64,000 bases of DNA from Fusarium oxysporum f. sp. lycopersici 4287 (Eukaryota > Ascomycota > Sordariomycetes > Hypocreales > Nectriaceae): assembly GCF_000149955.1 (NCBI RefSeq), contig NC_030992.1:3054850-3118849 (forward strand), given 5' to 3'. Within the stretch, counting starts at the first letter, position 1; every line of letters starts with the position of its first letter. The position numbers were made by a program, and so were the translations under genes. The notes under the pieces are model-generated. The model was given only the letters and a program-made list of their open reading frames with translations. It was not told the origin of the DNA and made no database searches. Positions 32,231 through 44,228 of the stretch are shown here, in pieces.

Positions 32231-33423
32231 ATGTTAACCCTCCTCTCTCCCCACTACAACGCTCAGGAGGTTACAAGAGGCGACCTTGTCATCGCCTCGG
32301 CGGCGTTCGGCTTCACACTTGGTTTTGGATGGTTGACTGCGTTTAAGGCCATTAGGCAGACCTGGCAGGTGTATCAGCGCCATGGCCGGCGAGTGTTTCG
32401 AAATGCGTATATTATAATGGTCTGGGGGGAGTTGACGGTCTGTACGATTTTTATGGTTATTTGTATCTTGCATTTACTGGGCGTTATACCCCCAAGGTTA
32501 GTTGTCCCATATTGGGCGATGAGAATGTTTACTGACATTAACTACAGTTTTGCATTTTATTTTACAATTCGTAAGTTTCCAGTCTCTTCAATATAAATTT
32601 TACTGACCGCTTCTCAGTTACGACATGGGCTCTTCAGGTACGAATTTCAAAGTCATCCGCGCGAACCGCCAAAATTAACCCTCTCCCGATAGGTCCAATT
32701 CCTTCTCCAAATCATCGTCAATCGCTGCGGCATCCTCCTCACCAACAAAAAGAAAGCCTACCGCCTCAAAGTCCTGATCGGTACACTCATAACGGCCGTT
32801 AATATTTCTGTCTATTGCATCTGGATTCCGGCACGATTGCAAGTATCTGAACGATATATCCACATCAACGAGTGGTGGGATCGATGCGAAAAAGTCATCT
32901 ATCTTATTGTCGATGGCTGTCTGAATTTCTACTTCATCCACATCGTCCGCAAGAATCTGATTATTCATGGCCTTACGAAGTATAAGAGGTTAACGCATTT
33001 CAATATGTTTATCATTGGGTTCTCCTTGAGTATGGACGTCCTTATTATTACCATGATGAGTTTACGAAATACCTTTGTGTACGTCCATTAGCTCAGCTCA
33101 CGAAAAGCATGCTGATTGTTCACAGATATATGCAATTTCACCCACTAGCATACACTGTAAAATTACACATCGAGATGTCAATGGCGGATCTCATCGGCAA
33201 GATCGCTCGCGATAAGCATTGTGGCATCATAGCTGAAGGCACATTTTCGAGTAGGGTTAGCAACGGGACATATCATCTAGAGGATGTTCAAGGGTTAGAT
33301 AGCCAAACGAGGCTAGCAGAACAGGGGGACAGAGGAAGTGTTTCGAAACCCAGACGGATGTTTCGCTCTTATTCACGGCGGACCGGAGAGTATGACAGAG
33401 ATGACTACCCAGAACCATGTTGA
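32231..33423 (+). CDS. Fungal polytopic membrane protein (seven-helix type), unknown function
   Basis: Five exons: 32231..32496, 32548..32570, 32618..32637, 32693..33078, 33126..33423, including two micro-exons of 23 and 20 bp; introns 51, 47, 55 and 47 bp, all GT-AG. Product 330 residues. About seven hydrophobic helices (e.g. DLVIASAAFGFTLGFGWL, ELTVCTIFMVICILHLLGVI, VLIGTLITAVNISVYCIWI) and a ~85-residue cytosolic C-terminal tail rich in Arg and Ser. The topology resembles uncharacterised fungal membrane proteins related in layout to Pth11-like receptors, without an N-terminal CFEM domain. A sensor or receptor role is possible but unproven. Its stop is 166 bp from the convergent P450 gene. 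Confidence 0.75.
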
Positions 33424-33589
33424 TAGCGATATACAATCAGCCAAAATATAACGATACGTTGAATAGAAACTTTGTAGAAGACTCATATTCCTGCAAAGAG
33501 CATTCCATGAGGATAAAGTCAATTTCGTTGCCTTTGTCCTCATCTAATAACCCTAATGAGTAGCCAGCTTTGAGTTCACAACCCTCTAT

Positions 33590-35345
33590 CTAACAAGTCT
33601 CGATAGAGTCAATATCCAACTCCTCAGTCCGTCGTCTGATAAGTAGCTTAGCCTGGAGATCAGGCAAATAAGCCATCCCGAAACCCGACGGCTTAGGAAC
33701 TACGCCATCCGCCAACTTCCAATCATACTTCAACAGCATATGACACAACGCGATCTTGATCTCATTCGCCGCAAAGAATCGGCCAGGGCACGCATGATTG
33801 CCATGGCCAAAGCCCAGGTGGTCAAAACTGGTGCTGACAAGATGAGGGTGCTTGTCCTGCTCAGATGCCTCCCGCATTCGCAAGAAACGATAGCCGTCGA
33901 ATTTTGCAGCTTCTTCATAGTAATCGCCGTTCCACATGTGAGTTGTATCGCAGACAATCTTTTCTCCTTTCTTGATCACATCGCCATTTGGAAGAGTGAT
34001 GTCTGCCATAGCCTGCCTTCGGAAGGAGCCTTGAAAGTTGGTTAGACGCAAGATGTAGATTGTAGAATACTTGGTGAACTACTTACCGAGTAGAACTGGT
34101 CGTAATCTCTGAGACTCTTTGATGACACTATCCATGAGCTTCAGATTGTATAGGGCTGTCTTCTTGAGTCCCTCTGTAGTCAACACATCCGTGATCTCTT
34201 CGCGAAGAGGCTGGAATAAATCAGGATGCTGGGCAATGTTGAAAAGCGTTTCCATAAGCAAATCGGACGTTGTGTGGATAGCCACGAGTGACAATGAGAT
34301 TTGTAGGAGTGCTGGGTTACGTGTAGAGCCTTCTTTCTTGTACCATTCAATCGAATCGTCGAAAGGCGAGGGCTTTCCCTGTGCTTCAGCCTCAGCCGAG
34401 ATACAGCTGCGACGCTCAAGATGGGGTTTCAGACATTGGATTGCTTCGGCCAATTTCTTCCGAAGCGTCCAGCAAGATGGAAGTAACCAATGCACAAAGG
34501 GTCGTGAACATCGAGGATCCGTCCGTAGAATGTCACCCGTCTTGAAGGACTGGACGGTATAGTCACCGCTGGCTCTGACCCATTCGTCGTCGCGGCAGAG
34601 GGATTCACCCATGAATACTCGTGATGACATACGCGATACGATACGGACGATATCGTGTTGAGGGTGCATTTCATGCCATTCTACAACGTCCGGCAAAATT
34701 AATCTCTGTTCGACCCTGGAGGTATTTGATGAGGATATTTACCAGTGGAGTCCGTAAGAACTTGACGAAAGGCCAGAGATGCTTCCTCCGAGAGTGGTGC
34801 CGTGAGCTTGGCTGAGCCAAAAGAGTCAGTATGTCATAGGCCAAGGATAACCAGGAAACCAACTTAAAGATTTGGTCAGGTACTTGGTAACAACTTTCGA
34901 AATGTTTGGGTCAGAAACAAAAGGATCAAATCCGGGAATATATGCGTGAGAGTCCTGCTAAATCAGTTACTGCGATTATCGAGCCACTATGAGAAGTGAA
35001 ACGTACATCTTCAGCAGGAATCGTAAAGTCTAGCTGCTTGTGGCTTTTCAGCGCATCGAGAAACTTAGGTGGAATCACGACCACTTTTCCCCAGTCTGTA
35101 TAAGCTCTGTACGGTTGGTCCTTGTATAAAGCCCTGCCATTTGTGAGAATATTCTTGCTGTCGGCAATGAAGTCCTGAGTTGCACGGTTGCTGGTGAGCT
35201 CAAGTGACTTTTTCGGATTCAAGACCGGGAACTTCGTAACATGGCCGAGTAAAGAGTATCTTATGACGAAGAGAGTGAATAAAGTGACGCCGCAAAAGAT
35301 GGCATACTGGGGGTTGCCCAGAAGGAGATCTAGATAGGACGACAT
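33590..35345 (-). CDS. Cytochrome P450 monooxygenase
   Basis: Five exons: 35345..35007, 34954..34864, 34811..34743, 34680..34087, 34029..33590; introns 52, 52, 62 and 57 bp; 510 residues. N-terminal membrane anchor (about residues 12-33), I-helix block AIHTTSDLL with the oxygen-activating Thr, KESQRLRP (ExxR), and heme loop FGHGNHACPGR with the thiolate Cys at about 445. A fully intact microsomal class II P450 that uses a P450 reductase. The sequence around SFRRQAMADITLPNG recalls fungal P450s of the ent-kaurene-oxidase-like group, but substrate cannot be given. The ATG 35345 start gives the anchor a short N-terminus; the longer frame begins at a TTG. Next to two MFS genes and a regulator. 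Confidence 0.9.
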
Positions 35346-36538
35346 GAGATGATTGGCAATTGCTGAACTCTTCGATTGTTCTGTCCTGAGCTTGATGAAT
35401 GGATATTCCTCTCGTGGTGTATAAATTTTATACTTCAAGATCCGATATATGATCGACAGAACTGAATCTATATTGGCGTAGATGATCTGCAGTTAGTGCC
35501 GCCCGAAGGCCCGAAGCTCATGTGACGGGGACCTTCAAGGGCCCGACCCCGAGGCCACTGCCAACTACCGATGCATCTCAAGATGATATTTCGTAAAGCC
35601 TTGGCGAAATTACTCTCTGAAACAAACACGCTCCGGTTGAATGACTCGGTTCAGTGGGTGATGTAACGATATCGATGCATATGCATGCAATGCGGTGGAG
35701 AGGAGGGCATCTTGATCAGGACAGTTTATGTGCACGGGCATGACCGTTGTGGACCCGTCGTATTCGTTTGGCGACCATCGACCAGTCCTGAGTAGTTTCC
35801 TGAATACTCGCTGTTGAGATATGATGATTCATCGCATTGCTTTGCAAATAGTCCCATCTTGGTTGGCCCAGTGCATCAGAATTGTCTCGTGTTGGGTTGC
35901 AGTCTGCAGCTGGGCGTCTATATGAGCAAGTTCCGCGGACTTCATATACAGCCCGAGCCATTCACAAATGCCAGTTCTATGGATACTTGTTTGGTGTTGA
36001 GACAGAAGGAGCCCGAAGTATTGGAAGCTAGTCTTCTGACTCTTTAGGTGGTCAAAACCTATCTGGTGATATGAAGCTTATGATGTAGCTTAGCGAGATA
36101 TATCAAGATAATGAGGGAAAAGCCGAGTGGCGCCAAGACCGGTAGCTGAGTAGCCAATATCACAGGTCAAGTCTACAGTACCAGGAAAATGATATCAGCC
36201 AGTTGATTCCAAGAACGGCTAATTTACCCCCTCATATTGCCTATACCCATGACTTCATACTGGACGAGGAGAAGCGACACCGGCTTCTGTAACTTTACGG
36301 GGAAAAGGAAACGAGCTCTCAAATGCCCCGATCTGCAGTCCTGTGAACCTTATCGAGTTGGTACCTCATCACACCACCGTATTTTATTGGCCTACAAGTT
36401 CCTAACTCAACCTTTCAACTATTTCGACCCCGGGTTAGGGCTTTCAAGATCTTGTTTGCATGGGATTATTGGATCCCCTGCAGTGGGGAGAACGTCTGTT
36501 AGCAAAGTTCTTATAGGGTTAATCCTACATACCACAGC
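35346..36538. other. Intergenic, no gene seen
   Basis: Promoter of the P450 gene and 3' side of the first MFS gene. Short frames only. Confidence 0.5.
35426..35432 (-). promoter_or_regulatory. TATA box of the P450 gene
   Basis: TATAAAA on the minus strand about 81 bp before ATG 35345; supports that start over the longer TTG frame. Confidence 0.5.
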
Positions 36539-38226
36539 TCATGAATCAGGAGCTTGTCTTCTCGTTCTTAAAGACCACACAACTACGGCAGTGACTGCGT
36601 AGAGAGACTGTAGTTTGAATAAGCAGGTAGGCTACATAGACTCGAACTGTGTATACTCACCCCGCATATGTAGTAAGGAACGCCTCCTGCGAGGAATGGT
36701 AGGTCTTCGTTAATACTCCACTGATAGATCGGGTATAGAACCCCAATCCCGAGCAATGTTCCTGCGCTCTCGATTGATGCCAAGGTCATAATGACAGTTC
36801 CTGCATCGGAGCTGCTGAAGTTACACGATGCAAAGGCAAGGAGGCTAAGATCAGTTGCTACACCGAGAGTATTTATCACAAGGGCTTGGAACTGGTCTCA
36901 GAAAGTGTTATCTTCGGTTTTGGGTAAGACAGACCTATTGTGATGGCACGTAGAGAACCTGATAGACCTATCATGAAGGCGCCAGCCGAAATGAATAAAA
37001 CGCTGATTCTGGCGACACGAAGATTCATGTTGTTAGGGTATGAGACCCTTGGTGCAGTGCCCAGAGCAATGCCTGGTAGGATGATGCCAAAAATCAGAAC
37101 GCTCATGGCACTTCGGAGAAGCCACAAGGCGTCGGCCTAGATGTATAATCGTGGTCAGTAATTATGGGTTGAAAATCGACGTAGGGCTTGGTAGGCATAC
37201 CTCTGTAGGACTAACATGGTCTCTGTGCTGAATGTAGGTTTTGAAAAGTGGCCGAGTTGATTTACAAATAGCCATGAGGAAAAACACTTGTGGCAGAAAT
37301 GTTAGGCTCGACCTTCTGATAAGAGACTTTTTGCCAAAGCATCTAGACATATACTCTGCAACCGATATGCTGAGTCTCTTAATCTCAACATCGTTTTGGT
37401 GATGAGGCAACAAGGAAGTGGTCTCATTATGACTAGGGTTATTGCTCTCGCAAGACGGAGGTTTTAGTGAATCTGAAATCCAAAAGCCGACAAGGCAACA
37501 GGTTCCGGACAGCACCCCGGGCAAGACGTGACTGTGATCAGCGAGGACAGAGGCAAAGAATGGACCTAGAGCCTGAGCCAAGACCGAAATAGATCCTGTC
37601 CAGTAGTAACTTGCGAACCTGAGAAACCATCAGTATAAATTCATGGCTACCAGGATGCGAAGGATGAGGAAGCATACCGGTACTGAGGAGGGGCCTGATC
37701 ATGGAGTATGGCGAGTATGAGAAATGCCGAGGCATGGGACCCTCCTCCGATACATCTTACTAGAGGGCCGACTATGGCAACCAAGACGGGCCATTGCTGG
37801 TCGTAAAATACTATCACCATTAGTTTTTGAGTTCATGGGAATTGTATGCCTGATACTCGCATACAGCTCAACAATGTGACGAGACTGGCGACAAGGATAC
37901 TCGTGACGTTAATGTTCATCGCATGATGCTTGGGCTTAGTGTTGAGAGAATAGCCAATCACAAACTGGCCTATAATATCTGTGCTGTGAGTCAGTAATAA
38001 AGCGATATTTAGGTTATGATCGAAAACCTCGTTAGACGTGAAGCGCCGACGTACCAGACACGCTTTTGAGAACAAGAGCCGCAGTGCCCAGATTCCAGCG
38101 ACCCGATTGGGTGTGAGCGTCATCTGCGAGAGCGGGGAGAAGGCTGTCAGTCACGGAATCGCCTACGGTCATGAGACCCAAGAAAACCAATGCCAAGCAA
38201 GCGGATTTCGTATCAGTCTGCATCAT
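36539..38226 (-). CDS. MFS transporter, six introns (12-helix fungal type)
   Basis: Seven exons: 38226..38055, 37978..37865, 37810..37678, 37618..37201, 37136..36935, 36884..36661, 36607..36539; introns 76, 54, 59, 64, 50 and 53 bp; 443 residues with continuous frame. Twelve hydrophobic segments in two halves with a polar central loop (SLKPPSCESNNPSHNETTS...). Motifs include DIIGQFVIGYSL (motif A region), IGGGSHASAFLILAI (TM4) and a final helix completed only by the small last exon (SLYAVTAVVVW). Layout resembles the second MFS gene at 44.2 kb, though identity looks low. Probably an exporter of a small molecule. Intron-dense structure makes automated calling likely to fragment it. Confidence 0.8.
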
Positions 38227-39589
38227 GTTTACAGCAGGGTGCTGGCGAGACGTGAAATCAATTTATCATAAGGCATTCTGGTGGTATATTTACCGGGCGA
38301 GAGCACTGAGATAAGAGGAAAGGGAAAGCAAGAATGGAAGCGGGAGCTTGATCGGCAAATGAACTCGGGGATAGGGAAGAGGTTTGAAGCCACCTTTGCT
38401 TCAGCAAATGCAAATGCACCACACTACTTCAGGAAAGACATGCTCGGAATGTACATCACCCGCAAGGATCAGCTGCAAAATTAATGGAGTGTTACGTTGG
38501 CCCATGCCGCATTGAAATATGCAAGGTGACTGAGGCAGGCGAATCAGAGGAGCAGACGGTAAATCAGGCTCTAGTATTTGTACGCCCGCCACCTGAGTTT
38601 CCGCAACTCTGTTACTGGTGGCCTCGATCATAGAGATTCGAGAGTAGCAGAATGACAATCGGAAAAACATTAGAATATTCAGAATTTCATACTTTCCGGC
38701 GCTAAGAGAAACATAGGTTTGACCGGGCGATGAGGATGAGGAGGAATGAAGTATAAGGAGAGCTGAGCAGACTCCCTTGCCAGGAAGAAGCAATAATTTG
38801 AAACATTTCTGAATCACCAACGCAACTTTTTGTCCCTAAATTACCACTATCTTGTACCGTTCACTTGATTCGTCACAAAAATGAACGAGAAAATGAAATG
38901 CGTCAACAAACAGGTCAGCAGCACTCACCCGTTTGTGCAGCCAGTCTCGCTGACCACTGCAGCCCACCACAAAGAACTCCAAGGAGGAGATGAAACACGC
39001 CGGATTACACGGATTGGAGGTACTCACAGGAAAAGATACCTCCATTGAAATGTGGCTCCGAAACTGCGACGATCCTTTTCCCTATGGCCGACGCGCAAGC
39101 ACGGATGACAGCATTGTGAAAGTCAGGCTGTGACGGTGTGACGCTGTCTCACAGCCACCAATTGTCAGCTCAGGTGTTGAGGCCATCTCACCCGTGGAAT
39201 GAGAAGAGTCGTTTTGTGCAGGGAAATGCTGTGTTGGGCATGAATTTATTGCGAAAAGATACCCAGATGAGGACGTCAAGATATATGTTACTGTACGTGT
39301 AAGTGCCCATTGCGAATTCTGTCTTGCCCCTGAACTAGGATCGGTTACCCGTAGTATCCACCTGGTAGCGTCACAGATTTGCAGGGAGTATTTATGTACA
39401 TGGTACTCCGTAGATGCCCTGCTGATTATGGCTGGGTGGACGAATCGTGGGCGGCCGCCAGCTTGGCGAATATGATTATTGCGGGACGGTATATGACGTC
39501 ACAGGTTTTTCTTCTGTATTTGCTTCAAGTGTTTATTTGTAGCTTCATAGCTGAGATACTCCTAAATATAGCATCGTATCTTGCTTGGT
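38227..39589. other. Intergenic, no gene seen
   Basis: 1.36 kb upstream of the first MFS gene and downstream of the frameshifted regulator. No recognisable coding frame. Confidence 0.45.
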
Positions 39590-41928
39590 CTAACCTAAAA
39601 TCAATCTCTTGGTATAGTAATAGTTCAAGCTCTCGATATCGTCCCTTCGAAACTCGCTCAGGGCATATAACTCTCTCCCGTAGTCTGTTATATGATCAGT
39701 GATTATCACTTAAAATTCTAGGAGCATTTTACTTACTGGACTGGGGGTTCTGTAGGTCTTTTTGTATGCCCTCAATCAGCGACCGAGCATGTGAACTCTC
39801 ACCCAGGAGGCCTTGGTTTGAAGATTTTGTCCAGTCTATGGCAAATGGCGCATGCCCATTCGTCACAATACGGAAATATGTCGTCAATGTATCTGCGATA
39901 TGTTTGTTCTGACCATAGTAATCACACGGGTCTCTTCTCAAAGGCCAACGAGTTCCACCATCACGATTCTTCTCATACTCCCAGGCGTGCATGTTCCACG
40001 AGTCTCTCTCGAGGCTATGTAAGAGTGTAAAAGTTGTTAAGAAAATGGCACACCAGTGCGTGCCTCGGTCACGGCGGAGGATCATATTTGAAGTTGTTCA
40101 AGGATCTCTCGTTCAAGTTCATCCATACGGGTTTCGAAAGCCTTGTCGAGTTGTTGGTTGACAAGCCGCGGGAGTAGTGTCTTTCCAAACCAACATCCAG
40201 GGATATCCAGCGGAGACATGCCTATCTCTGAAGCACCTTTCACTATCGTCCAAGGGTACTTGAAAAATACAGCCTGCATGGCCCAGAACCGTAGCGCAAG
40301 CTGTACTAAGCCGATCTACATGCCGAGTTAGTTTGAGTTGTGCACCCGAAGAGTCATTCAAGGCAAGATGACAAACGATCCAGTTACATACCCCTTCTAT
40401 ACTCGGCACTTCCTGAAGTCCTGCACATTGTGTCGTAGCAAAGATAAGAATATGACTCGCAAGCCTATTCCTGTCCGTTGCCTTCCTTCCTTCATTCAGT
40501 GCTAGGTCGAATGCAAGGCTATCGCAATAGGCATCGATCTTCTCCGGTGTTAAAGTGCCGTTTTCCAGAGAAAATGCCGTGCTCTCAGCCTTCGGAGTAA
40601 TCATGCCAGCTTCAGTCCCACGGAATAGCACGTGAGTGAGAGCATCTTGGCTGAAAGGGACGTACGGCCTTAATGACACTTGCATTGTCGGTGTAAACCC
40701 GTTTGAGATTTCAATATTTACTGCATTACAACTTTCTACCGGGAGCCATTCAGCGACGTTATCGAGTAAAGATTGGATCCGTGTTTGGTACAAGCCTACA
40801 ATATCTTGGCACTGAACTTTCTGCTGGACTTGATGACATACTGTGAAGGAGAGTTCGCGACCCTTTAAAATCTGCGGGAATGCAGAGATGTCGATACACG
40901 GATGACACATCACAAGACTCGCAAGCCTTAGCGTTGCCAGAGCACTTTGACGCTTGTGAGCTCTCTCGTTGATTTTGAAGATTCCCAACTCACTCTTCTT
41001 TTCTGAATCTTGCAACGAGCGCAACTAGGCCGTTGACTCGGTCTTCCACGCTTAGATCGCTGACTAGGTAGTTTCGTCACATCAATTTGCATCAAACGAT
41101 CAGCTTGAGCTATAGAACGCTTGGATAAAGGTCTGAAGTTTCTCTGGGGCCAAGAATCGTCGTGCCGTGCTTGAGGAATCGCGAGTCTTTGTCCGGCCTG
41201 TCCGGCCGCCGTACCACGACGTCTAGGAACAGGAGTGGTTTTGATAGTGCGTGTGCTATCTGTCGTGAAAGACTTAACAGAATCTCCATCCGGCCACGGC
41301 TCTTGTAAGGATGGACTATTGGTTGGCAGAGTAATCGTTCCGGAGGAGGGACTTGGAATGGGCATCTGCCACAATGAGGAGGGACCATCATCATAAATGG
41401 TACGTTCTAGTTCTGGTACGGCCAGGTTTTGAACATTTTCGAAGCCAGGAGGCTGTTCATTCTGGAAGAACGCATCCAAGCCTGTCGTCAATGGGACATC
41501 GTGGTCCATAGAGCCGGCATTTCCAAAAAAGAGAAGCGAAGTTTCAGTGGCAGAAATAAAATTCTAGCAATGAATTAGTTTTCTGTTAACTAAGACTAAC
41601 TGGTACATACATTAGAAGTGTGAAAGCCTTGGTCCCCTGGTGCTATCAAGCTACTTGTAAGTCCGTCAAGCTTGGACCTTGCTAGACTCTGAATGGCTTC
41701 CCAGGCAAGGCTCTTGTCAATACCAGAGCCTCCGTGTCTTGCTACAATCGATGCAACGGCTTCCTCGACGGCGCTGCCCAATTCAGCGGCGAAGTGGACG
41801 TGGCCTCGGTGGAAATCGCCATTCGCGTAGCTGAATGGTTCAGTCCCATCGCATACGTCACTCGCAGATCGAGTATCCCCATCGGGAACGGAGAGAATAC
41901 TAGAGTTGGGTGAGTAGTGATGTGACAT
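39590..41928 (-). pseudogene. Zn2Cys6 transcription factor interrupted by a one-base frameshift
   Basis: Exons 41928..41611, 41563..40994, 40944..40842, 40795..40392, 40315..39737 and 39684..39590; introns 47, 49, 46, 76 and 52 bp. The zinc cluster (Cys 287, 290, 297, 304, 307, 317) is internal, not N-terminal, and intron 2 falls just before the third Cys. Around 40086-40090 the frame ends in TGA after EILEQLQI, but the +1-related frame continues immediately with MILRRDRGTHWCAIFLTTF, a block that reads as the natural continuation, and runs through another spliced exon to 39590. Adding one base there would give 689 codons in frame. As it stands the product is 542 residues with DNA-binding domain intact but ~147 C-terminal residues lost. 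Could also be an assembly error. Confidence 0.75.
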
Positions 41929-43335
41929 GGCTAATTGATAGCAAGTGTGGATGAGAAAATTGTGTGATGGTTGGACCAAGTCTATAAAACTGTCTGTGAA
42001 CGTTTTACACATAGTACGGTTGGTAGCACTCACTGCGGTCGCAGACTCCTCAGTGATTCCTAAATTCTCACAACATTTATTTTTACCATGTGATACCTCC
42101 CAATTCATTGATGTCCGAGAGAAAATTGAGTGCGTGACAGCGCTAGGTTGGGCGACCTATGGAGGCTGCTCACTTGCAGAACATGATCGAAAGGGAGCAC
42201 ATCCTCCGTCTGGTTGAGAGATTGACGGCATGTATGTCTCAAGACGGCATATTGCATATGATGTGATTTGTGCACATTGAAAAAATGTGTTGGGTAGCTG
42301 CAATAAGCCCAAATCAGCAATGTGCTCCCTTGATGTGTTACACAAATCAGCATGAAATCATATGACCTTTCTAGAGTGTCAACCCATTTTCAAAGACCAG
42401 AGAAGTCCTGAAAAGCTTAGGACTCCGGTCTTATAGGTATTTGTTTCATTTAGGGTTTGAGCTCCATGCTAAAACGTCCGAGCAAAGGCACTAGACCATG
42501 CAGAAACGACAAACATCTAAACCCCAAACAATGATGATGCCAGCGTGCATATGTTGCCCGCTCCGAAACAAGGCTGCACAAAGCCACTCAGCAAAGACTG
42601 ACGCGGGCATATCGTCTGCAGTCGGTGTGCAGGGGGGCGCTGCACGGATCAGCCTAGAATCAGGATAAATGGTATGCCCATCACTCCATCATTCTTTTGT
42701 ACATGTACCCGCTGACCCGAGTTCATCTATCTTAAGTGACAAAAAGACTTAGGTAACTTTGGCAGATCTTAGTAGGCCCTCGGACTAGTTTATTTTGGCA
42801 CTCTGGTTTGATATCAGAAGCTTTCGCGCTCCCCGAGGATAAGATGCATGTATGATGCATAAATCGATCTTAGAGCCCCATGACCCGAGGTAAAGCGGAC
42901 AAGTCACATCCATCTCCGACCACTTTCCCGGTCCCGGGTACAATACATATTTAAAATTGAGGCTCTGCATGGAGCTTGATGTCATACAAGTCATGGGGAG
43001 GGTAGGCCTCAAGTTAGGCATCGGAGATAACTGATGGATATGAATGGTCACGTTACAACACATAACCCGCAAATTATTGATGAACGGTGGGGTTATCAAC
43101 AGAGTTGGATGCTCAAAGTGCTGGTGTACTGGAAGACTGTACATAACTTTCAGTGAATGGATGCAACGAAATTTCAGGCTGAGAGCCTCATAGAATGAGG
43201 CCATAAAATATGATGTATCGAGGCCCTCGTCCTGACGCCATCGGAAAGTTTCGACATTAGCTTAACCAAATCAACAGCTAACTTCAGGGTTCCCAATAGT
43301 ATCCACGTTTTCTATTTGCACAATAGCTTAACAAC
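41929..43335. other. 1.4-kb intergenic region
   Basis: Promoter of the regulator (minus) and of the 214-aa gene (plus). A 139-codon ATG-led minus-strand frame at 42785..43204 has no protein-like features and is not called. Confidence 0.45.
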
Positions 43336-44033
43336 ATGTGGCACATCGACGTATTCAACAGCTTGTCCACACTGAGCGAGTCAAACAAACTTCTCAGTGA
43401 ACGTTTGGCCAAGCTTGGAGACAGGGCTGACCTGGCAGAACTGAGGTGAGGCCCCCCAGTTTCCGTTTGCCAGACCTTCCTTCTCATGATCTATACAGAG
43501 ACATCTTTCAACATTTTGGGGTCACTGACACGGTTGGCCTGGCCCTACTTCACAAACACTTCTCCATTGAAGAAGGTGAACGTGTTGTGGAATTCGGCCA
43601 CGTTTCAACCCCATGGCCTGTCCCTCCAGATGGTAGAATGGCTGGAGGCTACCTAGTTCCACGGTCCTGGAGGTTTTGGGATGATATGCTGGAGCCATAT
43701 GAGTTTGGCTTCAATCATCCTGGCCAAGAAGAGTACAAGGACGTCCCCTTGCCCGCTGGATTTGTAGAACGGCTGCGTGCCTTTTTGGCTGAGACAAATC
43801 TCTTGGATGTCTTGGGCATCTGTGTCATTGGTGAAGATGAAATTGTCGGCCGCATCGAGAAGAATCGAGGTCGTGTCAACTTCACTGTACCTGCCTCTAG
43901 GCCTGAGGACCTTAGCGTTGACCTCACCCCGACCCATAGTCCGTCTGTCTGGTCGTTCGATTGCAAGAGTGGTCTGAATGATGCCACAATCAAACTTGCG
44001 CGGGCTTGTTGGGTCTGTCCAAAGCATTATTAA
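43336..44033 (+). CDS. Protein of unknown function, 214 aa
   Basis: Two exons (43336..43445, 43499..44033) with a 53-bp intron joining ...DLAELR to DIFQHFGV. Start ATG 43336 gives MWHIDVFNSLSTLSES. No signal peptide, membrane helix or catalytic motif seen; the N-terminal ~75 residues look helical, the rest mixed with aromatic and acidic residues (SWRFWDDMLEPYEFGF). I do not recognise the family. Convergent with the second MFS gene (195 bp gap). Its membership of a regulator/transporter neighbourhood hints at, but does not prove, a shared pathway. Confidence 0.65.
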
Positions 44034-44228
44034 GGGTCGTCCCTTGCATCCGATGTCAGAGACAGGTATTATGAGAAACGTGAATGTAACTAGTGAAGAT
44101 AGTCAAAAAATATCCATGCGGCCTCGACGTGATATTCAATTTAATGCATGGGTGTTTAATATTCACGTAGATATGTCTTGAGGCTTGCAACCTCTTCTCG
44201 CGACTCGCCCGCTGTCTCCGTCACCATG

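Noticed and set aside
42785..43204. 139-codon ATG-led minus-strand frame
   Set aside because: Low-complexity mix without domain, secretory or splice signals; likely chance frame upstream of the 214-aa gene.
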